DNA of 64,000 nt from Roseiterribacter gracilis (GTDB lineage Bacteria; Pseudomonadota; Alphaproteobacteria; BOG-932; Roseiterribacteraceae): the NCBI GenBank assembly GCA_018332375.1, contig BOPV01000001.1, positions 3,348,001 through 3,412,000 of the forward strand. The letters run 5' to 3'. The stretch's first letter is position 1; each line of letters begins with the position of its first letter. Of the stretch, positions 28,387 to 36,687 are shown in pieces. The notes beneath the pieces are model-generated. The model was not told where the DNA came from, made no database searches, and was given only the letters and a program-made list of their open reading frames with translations. Position numbers and translations under genes: made by a program.

Positions 28387-29124
28387 TCAGTTCAGGCGAA
28401 ACGAAACCGGCAACAGTAGGTCGAACGGACCGGCGCCAAGCATAGCGGGCGCTGCCGGCAGCGGTTGTGCGCGCGCTGCAAGCGTCGACGCTTCTTCGTC
28501 CAGCATCTCGCTGCCGGCGCTGCGTTCGAGTTGCGCCGACAGAACATTGCCGTTGCGATCGACGCGCACGCGCACGATCGCAACACCCTGCAGACCGCGC
28601 GACTTGGCAGCGCGCGGATAGCGTTTGCTGTGTTCGAGTTGCGCGGCGATCGATGCAATCCACGCTTCGCGTTCGCTAGCGGCTGCGGGTGCAGACGGCG
28701 CTGCGGCCGGCGTTGGCGTTGCAGCTGATTCCGTGCGCGGCGCAGATGGCATTGCGGTGCGTGCAAGCGGGCTTGGCCATGGCGACAGGACCGGCGCTGG
28801 CATCGGCAATTGCGGTGCGGTTTCGGTGATTTGGGTCAAGGTCGGCACGCGCGGCGGCAGCGCTTTAGGCTGCGGCGGCGCCATCAATTCGACCGCAAGC
28901 GTGTCGACCGGAATTTCCGTTGCCTGTTTGGGCTGCAGGAAAAACAGCGCGGCGACGCCGACATGCGCGACGAGCGCGATCAAATACGCCGTGTGCCGGT
29001 TGGCGCGCGCCGGCGGCGGCGTAACGACTATCGAATTCTGCACCAGCCGCAAGGCCGGTCGCGCCGCCGCCGGCGCCGGCGGCAGAATTGCGACGGGCTG
29101 CAGCTTGCGCGCCGGCATGGTCAT
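28387..29124 (-). CDS. TonB-like energy-transducing protein
   Basis: A 245-residue protein with an N-terminal cytosolic part, one membrane anchor (TAYLIALVAHVGVAALFFL, about residues 40-58), a Pro/Ala-rich spacer and a C-terminal TonB domain (YPRAAKSRGLQGVAIVRVRV, followed by SAQLERSAGSEMLDEEA). TonB proteins pass proton-motive force from ExbBD to outer-membrane receptors. It starts ATGA-overlapped with the PepSY gene upstream, so the pair is one operon under the Fur-like site. No exbB or exbD is in the window. Confidence 0.85.
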   Translation of the reverse strand: MTMPARKLQPVAILPPAPAAARPALRLVQNSIVVTPPPARANRHTAYLIALVAHVGVAALFFLQPKQATEIPVDTLAVELMAPPQPKALPPRVPTLTQITETAPQLPMPAPVLSPWPSPLARTAMPSAPRTESAATPTPAAAPSAPAAASEREAWIASIAAQLEHSKRYPRAAKSRGLQGVAIVRVRVDRNGNVLSAQLERSAGSEMLDEEASTLAARAQPLPAAPAMLGAGPFDLLLPVSFRLN

Positions 29125-30269
29125 GACGAGGTCGCCAATGCGGCGCGGACGCGTTCGTCCGTGGCGCGACGCGCGCGCCGACGCAACAGCCACATCGAGA
29201 TGCCGGTGATCGCGAAGAGCGGCGGCAGCAAGCCCGAGATGAAGACCGCAGCCTGCCAGATCGGTCCCAAACCACGGCCGGCATGAATCGCGCGTTGCCA
29301 CGCTTGGACGATGCGGCCGGTCGATTGCTGGTTGGGGTCGCGCACATCCAGAACGCGCGCGGTGAAGGGATCGACGAAGACGCTGATGGTCGGTGCGCCT
29401 TCTTTGTCGCCGGCGCGCGCAAGTTGCACGCGAACCGGCTGATCGCGGCGCGCAGCGGGACCGACCAGACGAATAATATCGCTGCCGACAACCGCGCGCG
29501 CAGCCTCGATGCTGGCGTCGAGCGGCAACATCGTCGCGTCACGCGCCGCTTCGACTTTCGGTGGCGGTGCGTTTGTCGGCGCACCGCCAAACACGGTGCC
29601 CAGCGTTTCCGGGAACACGATGTAGGTGCCGCTGAAGCTGACGATGATGAAGACGAGCAGGCTCCAGATGCCGACGGCGCCGTGCAGTTCGCGATGCAGA
29701 CGCTGGCCGCGCGCTTTGCTCGACACTTTGAATGCAGCGGCCCAGCGACCCGGACGCGGCCACCACATCACGACGCCCGACACACCGAGAAACAACATCG
29801 CCACGCCGAACCAGCCGACGATTTCACGGCCGGTGCGGTCGCGCATGCCCAGGCTGCCGTGCATCACATGCACGGTGCGCATCCAACCTGCGCCGGTGTT
29901 CTGCATGCCAAGCACGGTCGCGTTGGTCGGATCGACGAAGATGACGGCGCCGACCGGCGGACCACCGCGACCCACCTGACCGAAGCGCACGCGCGCGACG
30001 TCGCCCGGCACTTGCGGCGGCGTATAGGCGACCGGGATCAGGCTGGCGTCGGTGTTGGCTGTTTTGGCGGCTGCGATCTGCGCTTCAACCGGCACGAACG
30101 CGACGTTGCTGCGCGCGATCTGCGGTGGCGAGTCGCCGAACAGCGCTTCGATATCGTGGTCGTACACGAGCAGGGCGCCGGTGATGCCCAGCAGCACCAA
30201 GGGCAGGCAGAGCGCGATCCCGGTCCAAAGATGGATTGTCGCCAGGAGCGGCCGGACACGGATTTTCAC
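29121..30269 (-). CDS. PepSY-associated TM protein (iron-uptake, FoxB/PiuB-like)
   Basis: A 382-residue inner-membrane protein with four main helices: LATIHLWTGIALCLPLVLLG, GWFGVAMLFLGVSGVVMWW, GIWSLLVFIIVSFSGTYIVF and AAVFISGLLPPLFAITGISM, with two periplasmic PepSY regions. Histidines in IHLWTG, HVMHGSLG, HRELHG and IHAGRG are placed as in FoxB/PiuB-type ferric-siderophore reductases, where they bind haem. Its operon partner is TonB-like and a Fur-like site lies 57-70 bases upstream, all pointing to iron acquisition. Confidence 0.85.
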   Translation of the reverse strand: MKIRVRPLLATIHLWTGIALCLPLVLLGITGALLVYDHDIEALFGDSPPQIARSNVAFVPVEAQIAAAKTANTDASLIPVAYTPPQVPGDVARVRFGQVGRGGPPVGAVIFVDPTNATVLGMQNTGAGWMRTVHVMHGSLGMRDRTGREIVGWFGVAMLFLGVSGVVMWWPRPGRWAAAFKVSSKARGQRLHRELHGAVGIWSLLVFIIVSFSGTYIVFPETLGTVFGGAPTNAPPPKVEAARDATMLPLDASIEAARAVVGSDIIRLVGPAARRDQPVRVQLARAGDKEGAPTISVFVDPFTARVLDVRDPNQQSTGRIVQAWQRAIHAGRGLGPIWQAAVFISGLLPPLFAITGISMWLLRRRARRATDERVRAALATSS

Positions 30270-30325
30270 AGCAGGACCTCGAACAGGCGCGAATGCGAAC
30301 CGTTCTTACCAGCCGTTACGCTAGA

Positions 30326-30339
30326 TGCAAGTGATTATC
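30326..30339 (-). promoter_or_regulatory. Fur-box-like operator ahead of the PepSY-TonB operon
   Basis: On the minus strand this reads GATAATCACTTGCA, differing at one base from the site at 22944-22957. It lies 57 bases upstream of the PepSY start and fits iron control of that operon. Confidence 0.6.
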
Positions 30340-30367
30340 GTCTGCGCCGTATGGGCAGACCCACGGA

Positions 30368-31327
30368 CTACATCACGCCGGCGCGCAGCAGGTCGTGGAT
30401 ATGCAGGATTCCGACAGGCACGCCCTGCTCGACCACGAACAGGCTGGTGATCGGCCTGCGGTCGCCGGGCGCCATCAGGCCCAGCGCTTCCGACGCGAGA
30501 TGGTCGGGGCCGATCGTGCGCGGCGCCGCGGTCATCACGTCTTGTACGCGCTCGGTGGTGAGCGACGGGCTCATATGCCGGCGCAAATCGCCGTCGGTCA
30601 CGATGCCGATCAAACGTTTCGACGGATCGGTGACGCCGACACAGCCAAAGCCGCTGCGCGTCATCGTCACGATTGCTTCCGACATTTTCGTATCGGGCGT
30701 TGTGAGCGGCAATTCATCGGGCCCGTGCATCAAATCGCGCACGCGCACCAGCACCCGGCCGAGCTTGCCGCCGGGATGGAAGGTGTGAAATTCCGCTTCG
30801 GTAAAGCCGCGTTTTTCCAACAGCGCCGTGGCCAACGCGTCGCCCAGCGCAAGCATCATTGTCGTTGATGTCGTTGGCGCCAGCCCCATCGGACAGGCTT
30901 CCGGCGCGTCCGGCAGCAACAGCGCAATTTCCGCCGCTGCGGCGAGCGAAGATTCACCGCGCCCGGTAATTGCGACCAACGGAATGGCAAATCGTTTGGC
31001 GTAATCGACGATCGAAACCAGCTCGCTGGTTTCGCCCGAGTTGGACAAAGCCAGCACCGCATCGTCGCGCGTGATCATGCCCAGGTCGCCATGGCTTGCT
31101 TCGCCCGGGTGAACGAACATCGACGGCGTGCCGGTCGATGCGAAGGTCGCGGCGATCTTGCGGGCGATATGGCCCGACTTGCCCATGCCGCTGACAACGA
31201 CGCGGCCCTTCAACGCGAAGAAGCGATCGACCGCGGCGACGAAGCGATCGTCGAGCGTGTCGGCCAACAGGCGCAGTGCATCGGACTCGGTGGCGAGCGT
31301 GCGGCGGGCGACGGCGAGCGGATCCAT
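30368..31327 (-). CDS. kdsD: Arabinose-5-phosphate isomerase (KpsF/GutQ family)
   Basis: A 319-residue enzyme supplying arabinose-5-phosphate for KdsA. SIS domain at about residues 35-175: GRVVVSGMGKSGHIARKIAATFASTGTPS, GEASHGDLGMI, ALSNSGETSELV and APTTSTTMMLALGDALA. Two CBS domains follow (DLMHGPDELP through VMTAAPRTI to the end). ATG 31327 gives MDPLAVARRTLATE, the normal family start; the open frame beyond it is not homologous. Confidence 0.94.
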   Translation of the reverse strand: MDPLAVARRTLATESDALRLLADTLDDRFVAAVDRFFALKGRVVVSGMGKSGHIARKIAATFASTGTPSMFVHPGEASHGDLGMITRDDAVLALSNSGETSELVSIVDYAKRFAIPLVAITGRGESSLAAAAEIALLLPDAPEACPMGLAPTTSTTMMLALGDALATALLEKRGFTEAEFHTFHPGGKLGRVLVRVRDLMHGPDELPLTTPDTKMSEAIVTMTRSGFGCVGVTDPSKRLIGIVTDGDLRRHMSPSLTTERVQDVMTAAPRTIGPDHLASEALGLMAPGDRRPITSLFVVEQGVPVGILHIHDLLRAGVM

Positions 31328-31450
31328 GGTGGCGCGTTCTACGCGCCGAACCCCTACTTTGGTAAGAGCCGCACTTTCATGGGGCCAGGACATTGATCGT
31401 AGGGGCCGGTTCGAGTCGAATGGCGGCCTTGTCGGTCTCGGGAGTTTTCC

Positions 31451-31864
31451 ATGCGCGTCGTCTTGCTCGGTCTCGTCCTTCTCCTGGCGGCCTGCGCCGA
31501 TCGAGCCGCCCCGCGTTCGGCGGCCGGCCCGCTGGTTCCGACCTATTCCGTCTTCTTCGAACCCGACCAAACGACCCTCTCCAAAGAGGCCAAGGCGGTG
31601 GTGGCTGATGTCGCCGCCAAGATCAAAGCGACCGGCCCCTCGACGATCCTGGTCGAAGGCTTCGCCTCGAAGCCCGGTGTCACAGCCAAGAACCAGCAGA
31701 TCAGCCGGCAGCGGGTCGACGCGGTGGTGAAGGCGCTGGCGGACGCGGGCGTCTCGCCTGCCGACATGCTGAAAGTTGCAAAAGGCGAAAAAACCGCGGG
31801 CCTGGACCCGACCGGGACGACCGGCGACCGCCGGGTCGAGATAACTTTGCAATCTGCACGCTGA
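31451..31864 (+). CDS. OmpA-like lipoprotein
   Basis: A 137-residue lipoprotein: the signal peptide ends in the lipobox LLAAC (Cys 16). Residues about 30-137 form an OmpA/MotB-type peptidoglycan-binding domain (YSVFFEPDQTTLSKEAKAVV, ILVEGFASKPG, QQISRQRVDAVVKALADAGV, DRRVEITL). It would be an outer-membrane lipoprotein gripping the cell wall. The start of the solute-binding protein gene is 2 bases after its stop, so it heads the ABC-transporter operon. Confidence 0.85.
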   Translation: MRVVLLGLVLLLAACADRAAPRSAAGPLVPTYSVFFEPDQTTLSKEAKAVVADVAAKIKATGPSTILVEGFASKPGVTAKNQQISRQRVDAVVKALADAGVSPADMLKVAKGEKTAGLDPTGTTGDRRVEITLQSAR

Positions 31865-31866
31865 CC

Positions 31867-32814
31867 ATGCGGCCCCTGCTTCTGGCGTTGGCGGTGCTTT
31901 TGGCCGCCGCGCCGGCGCGCGCCGAGCGCATCGTTTTCGCAATGGATTGGAAGGCGCAGCCCGAACAAGGCGGCTTCTTTCAAGCGCTCGCCGCGGGTCT
32001 CTACAAAGCACGCGGACTCGACGTTGAAATTCGCAGCGGCGGTCCTGGACTCGACAATCAACAATTGATGGCTGCGGGCGCCGTCGACATGGCGCTTGGT
32101 TCGAACGTGTTCTTTGCGTTCAACCTCGTCAAAGCCGGCGCGCCTATCGTCGCCGTCATGGCGAGTCTGCAAAAAGATCCGCAAGTGTTGATGGCGCATC
32201 CCGACGATGCAGCGCAGACGCTCGCTGATTTGAAAGACCGTCCGATCCTGCTGTCCGACAGTTCGATCAACACGATGTTCGTCTGGTTGAAGTCGACCTA
32301 CGGCTTCAACGACAAACAGATCCGCAAATATACCGGCAATCCGGCGCCGTTCCTTGTCGACCCGCGCGGCATCCAGCAAGGCTACGTATCGAGCGAGCCG
32401 TTCCAGATTCAGCGCGTTGCCGGCTGGACGCCGAAAACATGGCTGCTCGCGGACCACGGCTATCAAGGCTACGCAGCCTTGGTGCTGGTGCGCCGCGACT
32501 GGATCGAAACAAAACGCAATGTGGTTCAGGCTTTCGTCGATGCGACGATCGAAGGCTGGAAACAATATCTCGCCAGTGACGAGACACCTGGCGACGCGAT
32601 GATCCGCACGCGCAATCCCGACATCAGCAACGAGCTGATTGTCTTCGCCAAGCAGAAGATGCGCGAGCATCAGATCGTCGGCAGCGGTGCAACGGTCGGC
32701 ACCATGACCGAAGCGCGTTGGCAAGCGATGTTCGACGTTGCGGCGGGGCAGGGCGTCTATGCGCGCGACCTCGACTGGAAGCGCGCCTTCACGCTCGAGT
32801 TCTTGCCGCACTGA
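31867..32814 (+). CDS. ABC transporter substrate-binding protein, NMT1/THI5 type
   Basis: A 315-residue periplasmic binding protein with a signal peptide (LLLALAVLLAAAPARA). RIVFAMDWKAQPEQGGFFQALAAGLYKARG and MAAGAVDMALGSN are typical of the NMT1/THI5/SsuA-like family, which bind pyrimidine thiamine precursors, sulfonates or similar small organics. The ligand is not determined; no TPP riboswitch or ssu/tau genes are nearby. It is followed after one base by the ATPase gene and then the permease. Confidence 0.85.
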   Translation: MRPLLLALAVLLAAAPARAERIVFAMDWKAQPEQGGFFQALAAGLYKARGLDVEIRSGGPGLDNQQLMAAGAVDMALGSNVFFAFNLVKAGAPIVAVMASLQKDPQVLMAHPDDAAQTLADLKDRPILLSDSSINTMFVWLKSTYGFNDKQIRKYTGNPAPFLVDPRGIQQGYVSSEPFQIQRVAGWTPKTWLLADHGYQGYAALVLVRRDWIETKRNVVQAFVDATIEGWKQYLASDETPGDAMIRTRNPDISNELIVFAKQKMREHQIVGSGATVGTMTEARWQAMFDVAAGQGVYARDLDWKRAFTLEFLPH

Positions 32815-32815
32815 C

Positions 32816-33547
32816 ATGCTGTCGCTGCGCGACGTTGCTCTGACCTATCGCAATGGCGTGCGCGCGCTTGATGGCGTTTCGCTCGATGTTGCCGACGGTG
32901 CGTTCGTTGCCCTGCTTGGACCGTCGGGCTGCGGCAAGAGCACGTTGTTGCGCCTGATCGCGGGCCTGGAAAAGCCGTCGCGCGGATCTGTGTCCGGTGC
33001 GGAAAACACCAGTGTTGGCTTTGTTTTCCAAGATCCGACGTTGATGCCGTGGGCTGACGCGCTGACCAATGCGCGTCTAGCACTCGATCTTGCACATATG
33101 CCGCGACTGGAAGCCGACGCGCGTGCCCGCGACGCGTTGCATGCGGTTGGTCTGCGCGGGTTCGAGACCGCATTGCCGGCGGAATTGTCGGGCGGCATGC
33201 GCATGCGGGTTTCGCTGGCGCGCGCGCTGGCGCCGGAACCGCGCTTACTGTTGCTGGACGAGCCATTTGCCGCACTGGACGAGATCACGCGCTTCAAACT
33301 CAACGACGATCTGCGCACGATCTGGATGCAGCGGAAATGCACGGTGCTGTTCGTCACGCACAGCGTGTTCGAAAGCGCTTATCTGGCGACGCGCGTTGCG
33401 GTGATGACGGCGCGTCCAGGCCGCATCGCATCGCAGCGCGACGTCGATCTGCCTGCGTCGCGCAGCGTCGCGACCCGCACGGAACCAGCCTATGCCGCGC
33501 TAGCGCGCGCCTTGTCGGGTGATCTCGAACAAGCGACTGCGCAATGA
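32816..33547 (+). CDS. ABC transporter ATP-binding protein
   Basis: A 243-residue ATPase with Walker A GPSGCGKSTLLRL (about residue 34), Q-loop FVFQDPTLMPWADAL, signature LSGGMRMRVSLARALAPEP, Walker B LLLLDEPFAALDE and H-loop VTHSVFESAYLA. This is the SsuB/TauB/ThiZ-like group, consistent with the NMT1-type binding protein. ATG 32816 is one base after the upstream stop, and the permease ATG overlaps its stop (ATGA). Confidence 0.9.
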   Translation: MLSLRDVALTYRNGVRALDGVSLDVADGAFVALLGPSGCGKSTLLRLIAGLEKPSRGSVSGAENTSVGFVFQDPTLMPWADALTNARLALDLAHMPRLEADARARDALHAVGLRGFETALPAELSGGMRMRVSLARALAPEPRLLLLDEPFAALDEITRFKLNDDLRTIWMQRKCTVLFVTHSVFESAYLATRVAVMTARPGRIASQRDVDLPASRSVATRTEPAYAALARALSGDLEQATAQ

Positions 33548-34323
33548 GCCGCGTCGAGATAATCGTATGGCCGTGTCTGGTCGGCGTTCTGTTGCTGGCG
33601 CTGTGGGAAATCGCGGTGCGCATGTTGGACGTACCGTCGTTCGTTTTGCCGCCGCCGAGTGCGATCGCAGTGGCGTTGGTGAAGGACGGGCCCAGCCTGC
33701 TCTTGTCACTGATTGAAACATTGAAGCTGACGATCGCCGCGTTTGCGGCCAGCTGCGTCAGCGGTTTGCTGTTGGCGATTCTGTTCACGCGCGATCGTCG
33801 CATCGAAGCCGCGCTGCGGCCGTGGGCTGTCGTGTTGCAAGTCACGCCCATTGTCGCGATTGCGCCGATGGTCGTGATTTGGGTCGGGATCGATCACGTC
33901 GAGCGTGCTGTGTTCGTGCTCGCGACGATCGTTGGCTTTTTTCCAATCCTTGCGAATGCGAGTTTCGGTTTGCGGGACGTCGATCCAGGCCTGTCAGATT
34001 TGTTTCGCCTGTACCGCGCGAATCGTTGGCAGCGACTGTTTCGACTCGAGTTGCCGGCGGCATTGCCGGCGATTCTCGCCGGCGCGCGGATCAGCGCCGG
34101 CCTGGCGCTGATCGGAACGGTCGTCGCCGAATTTTCCGCCGGATCGGGCGAAGCAACCGGACTCGCGTGGCGCATCGCGGAAAGTGGCGCACGTCTTGAA
34201 ATCGCGAGGTTGTTCGCTGCGCTACTGCTGCTCGCCTTCGCCGGGATTGGATTGAACTTTTTGCTCGCCTGGGTGGAGAAGTATGTACGCTCGCAGCGTC
34301 ATCTGGACGCTCGTTCCGGCTGA
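33544..34323 (+). CDS. ABC transporter permease
   Basis: A 259-residue inner-membrane permease of the SsuC/TauC type with about six helices (for example CLVGVLLLALWEIAVRML, SCVSGLLLAILF, FVLATIVGFFPILANA) and the coupling-loop sequence SDLFRLYRANRWQRLFRLELPAALPAI. It overlaps the ATPase gene by 4 bases and ends the four-gene operon. Confidence 0.9.
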   Translation: MSRVEIIVWPCLVGVLLLALWEIAVRMLDVPSFVLPPPSAIAVALVKDGPSLLLSLIETLKLTIAAFAASCVSGLLLAILFTRDRRIEAALRPWAVVLQVTPIVAIAPMVVIWVGIDHVERAVFVLATIVGFFPILANASFGLRDVDPGLSDLFRLYRANRWQRLFRLELPAALPAILAGARISAGLALIGTVVAEFSAGSGEATGLAWRIAESGARLEIARLFAALLLLAFAGIGLNFLLAWVEKYVRSQRHLDARSG

Positions 34324-34352
34324 GACCTATAAGCGGTACGAGCAGAGAGGGG

Positions 34353-34376
34353 CGCGTCGCAAAAAGCAGCGACGCG
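34353..34376 (+). promoter_or_regulatory. 5'-leader hairpin just upstream of the HU-like gene
   Basis: A perfect 8-bp stem CGCGTCGC/GCGACGCG with an A-rich 8-base loop ends 2 bases before the TAAGGAG ribosome-binding sequence. It may affect stability or translation of the mRNA. Confidence 0.45.
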
Positions 34377-34389
34377 AGTAAGGAGTGAG

Positions 34390-34686
34390 ATGTCGCTGAA
34401 GAGCATCACGGACGTGATGGCGCGCGAATACCGCATCCCCGCGTCGCGCATGTATCAGATGATCCAGTTCTACCATCAGCTCCTGGCGGAAGACCTGAAG
34501 ATCGACGGCAAGGTTCGCCTGCCGCATCTTGGCGTTTTGAAGACGAAAGAGCGCAAGGCGCGTGAGGGGACGAACCCCGCGACCGGCAAGAAGGTCTACA
34601 TCAAAGAGCGCAAAGCCGTCGGCTTCCGCCCCGCGAAAGACCTGCTCCGCTTCATCAACGACCTGGAAAAAGAAGAGAAGGAATGA
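34390..34686 (+). CDS. HU/IHF-like DNA-binding protein (divergent)
   Basis: A 98-residue protein. The middle, VRLPHLGVLKTKERKAREG-TNPATGKKVYIKERKAVGFRPAKDLL, matches the HU/IHF beta-arm region (GxFxxxxRxxRxGRNPxTGE, then FKPGKxLK). The N-terminal helices are longer and unlike standard HU (MSLKSITDVMAREYRIPASR). AAGGAG is 5 bases before the ATG. Ordinary HU would be encoded elsewhere; this looks like an accessory nucleoid protein. It runs 248 bases ahead of a predicted winged-helix protein. Confidence 0.75.
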   Translation: MSLKSITDVMAREYRIPASRMYQMIQFYHQLLAEDLKIDGKVRLPHLGVLKTKERKAREGTNPATGKKVYIKERKAVGFRPAKDLLRFINDLEKEEKE

Positions 34687-34690
34687 GGCT

Positions 34691-34716
34691 TTTCGGGCTG
34701 CAAATCGGCCCGAAAC
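34691..34716 (+). terminator. Hairpin after the HU-like gene
   Basis: TTTCGGGC and GCCCGAAA form an 8-bp stem with a short loop 5 bases after the stop codon. There is no T-run after it, so termination is uncertain. Confidence 0.4.
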
Positions 34717-34934
34717 GTCGCGTTTCGCGAAACGCCTCCGGGTGAACTGGACGCAGGCTGCGAAATCTCGAGCCGCGTTCGATGCTAGTATATAACGGCG
34801 AGTTGGAAACAAGCCCGTAATTCTGGACGTTTTTCCGGGGACGCGGGGCTACATGCGGACTCGGCCAAAGATTGTTTTTTGGCCTGTGCCTTGCACTTCT
34901 CCGCATCAAAGGCATTGAGAACAAAGGGCAATCC

Positions 34935-36011
34935 ATGGCCAACCGGGTCAAGACCTACACCGTGAACTTCACCGTCGCCGGCCGGAAGAGCACGCGGGTG
35001 AAGAAGATCCTGGCGGATCTCGGCGCCGAACAGATCAAGGTCCAGGCTCGCCCGTTCGGCCATATCGCGCTGGCGCGCGAATCCGAAGATCCCAAGACTC
35101 GTGCTGTGCTGCTGCAGGAAGCGGCGTCGGGTGAATTGTCGCTGCTCGAAGCGCGCGTCCTCGGCCTGCTTGCGTCGACCGACACCGCCAGCTTCCACAC
35201 GCTGCAGAAAGTTGTCGGCTCGGCGGTCGAGGTTGGCGCAGCGCTGAAGCGTCTCGCCGGCTTGGGACTCGTCGAACGCGTGAAGCTCGGCGTGTATCGC
35301 CGCGTGCATGTCGACACGCTGGTCGACGAGATCGGTGGCCGCAACGCGAAGAAGCTGCGCGAAAGCGTTGCGCGTTCGGTCGGTCAGACCGAAGAAAAAG
35401 CGCGTGAGGTTTGGGAAAAACTGTCGCCGCGCGATGCGCGCCTGCTGTCGTCGATTCCGCCGAAAGGCCCGTGTTTCGCGACGGATGCGTGCGCGCTGGC
35501 CGGCATCAAAGCATCGCGTTCGAGCTTCATCGAGCGGCTGAAGCTCAAGGGCCTCATTCGCGCGTTCGGCCCGCCGCGCACGCAACATATCGAACTGACC
35601 GACGCGGGCGCCAAACACCCGCAATATGAAGCGCGCGCCAAGAAGGCGCCGGTCGATTTCGGCATCGATCGTCATCCGCAATTGGCGCTCGATGCCTTGA
35701 TGATCATGGCGGGCCTGCAAGAGGCAGTCGCAGTCGAGGTCAACGCCGTCTACAAGCGCCTGCGCCCGGAAGATCGCGGCGGTGCCGTGAAAATGGCTTA
35801 TCTCGAAAAACAGGGCTGGGTGCGGCAGGTGAAGCAGCCCGGCAGCGCCCGGCCGATTTATCAGCTGACCAAGGTCGGTGCCGAGTTCGCGTCGCGCACC
35901 GAAACCGATCTTCCCAGCGCCTACGGCATTCGCCGCCTGTTACAGCAGGCGTTGGATATCGGCGCGACGGCTGGGCCACGAGCCTCGGCGGGCGTTCCCG
36001 CAACCATCTAA
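34935..36011 (+). CDS. Unrecognised protein with three winged-helix-like segments
   Basis: A 358-residue basic protein. I do not recognise a family. After an N-terminal beta-rich part (residues 1-50), three stretches show helix-turn-helix-then-hairpin patterns: about 70-124 (SFHTLQKVVGSAVEVGAALK then VERVKLGVYRRV), 162-224 (CFATDACALAGIKASRSSFI then HIELTDAG) and 248-321 (AVEVNAVYKRLRPEDRGGAV then RPIYQLTKVGAEF). It is Lys/Arg-rich between them. No signal peptide or membrane segment. ATG 34935 is preferred to 34872. It follows the HU-like gene on the same strand, suggesting a DNA-associated role, which is inference. Confidence 0.65.
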   Translation: MANRVKTYTVNFTVAGRKSTRVKKILADLGAEQIKVQARPFGHIALARESEDPKTRAVLLQEAASGELSLLEARVLGLLASTDTASFHTLQKVVGSAVEVGAALKRLAGLGLVERVKLGVYRRVHVDTLVDEIGGRNAKKLRESVARSVGQTEEKAREVWEKLSPRDARLLSSIPPKGPCFATDACALAGIKASRSSFIERLKLKGLIRAFGPPRTQHIELTDAGAKHPQYEARAKKAPVDFGIDRHPQLALDALMIMAGLQEAVAVEVNAVYKRLRPEDRGGAVKMAYLEKQGWVRQVKQPGSARPIYQLTKVGAEFASRTETDLPSAYGIRRLLQQALDIGATAGPRASAGVPATI

Positions 36012-36062
36012 AATCACGGCGGACTTACGCTTTATTCACGGGCATGGCTGCACAACAGCGCC

Positions 36063-36608
36063 ATGCCCGTTTTTGCTACCCAGAACGAACCGCGCCAAAG
36101 CGCGATCGACGCCGCGAGCCTCACGGGCCCATTCCGCGATTTCTACGATTACTGGCGCTCCAAGCGCGCCGACCGACCGGTGCCGCTGCGTGCCGACCTT
36201 GCCGTGCTGGCCGACCTGCCACGCCTGGCGCCGCAGATGGTCGTGGTCGAGGCACTCTCGGATGGCGGCTTCCGGTTTCGGCTTGTCGGTTCGGCGCTGG
36301 TGAAGACGATGCGCCGCGATCTGACCAACCGTCGGATCGACGCCAGCGTGTATGGCGACGGCGCTGCTGGGATCGTCGCAGCGCTGCGCTCGGTGATCAG
36401 CAGCGGCACGCCGTGGGTCAACCGTCACAAGGTCGGTTGGGACGGTGCTGCGGCCAGCGCCGCCGAAATGCTGATCTGCCCGGTTTCGACCGATGGCAGG
36501 GCGATCGACCAGGTGGTCGGTTTGACCCGGTTCAGCCCGGCCGCGGGCATGGGCGCACGCCGCACTGCCGGTGTCGGCCTCGAAGAGTCGCTCCAGGTCC
36601 GCGACTGA
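36063..36608 (+). CDS. PAS-domain protein (PAS_5 type)
   Basis: A 181-residue soluble protein. The opening FRDFYDYWRSKRADRPVPLRADL and the later GGFRFRLVGSALVKTMRRDLT followed by ICPVSTDGRAIDQVVGLTRF are the pattern of the stand-alone PAS_5 family common in alphaproteobacteria, with no output domain attached. Role unknown. It is 51 bases after the winged-helix-like gene. Confidence 0.75.
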   Translation: MPVFATQNEPRQSAIDAASLTGPFRDFYDYWRSKRADRPVPLRADLAVLADLPRLAPQMVVVEALSDGGFRFRLVGSALVKTMRRDLTNRRIDASVYGDGAAGIVAALRSVISSGTPWVNRHKVGWDGAAASAAEMLICPVSTDGRAIDQVVGLTRFSPAAGMGARRTAGVGLEESLQVRD

Positions 36609-36687
36609 CCGCCGCGGCGATACACGCCGCTACCTTTCCAGGTTTGGTATCTGACCGCGGCGTCGCATAGCATCCGCGCCCTTCGCG

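Noticed and set aside
31328..31450. Possible TPP riboswitch ahead of the NMT1/THI5-like operon
   Set aside because: No CTGAGA...ACCTGATCTGG-like elements are present in this gap.
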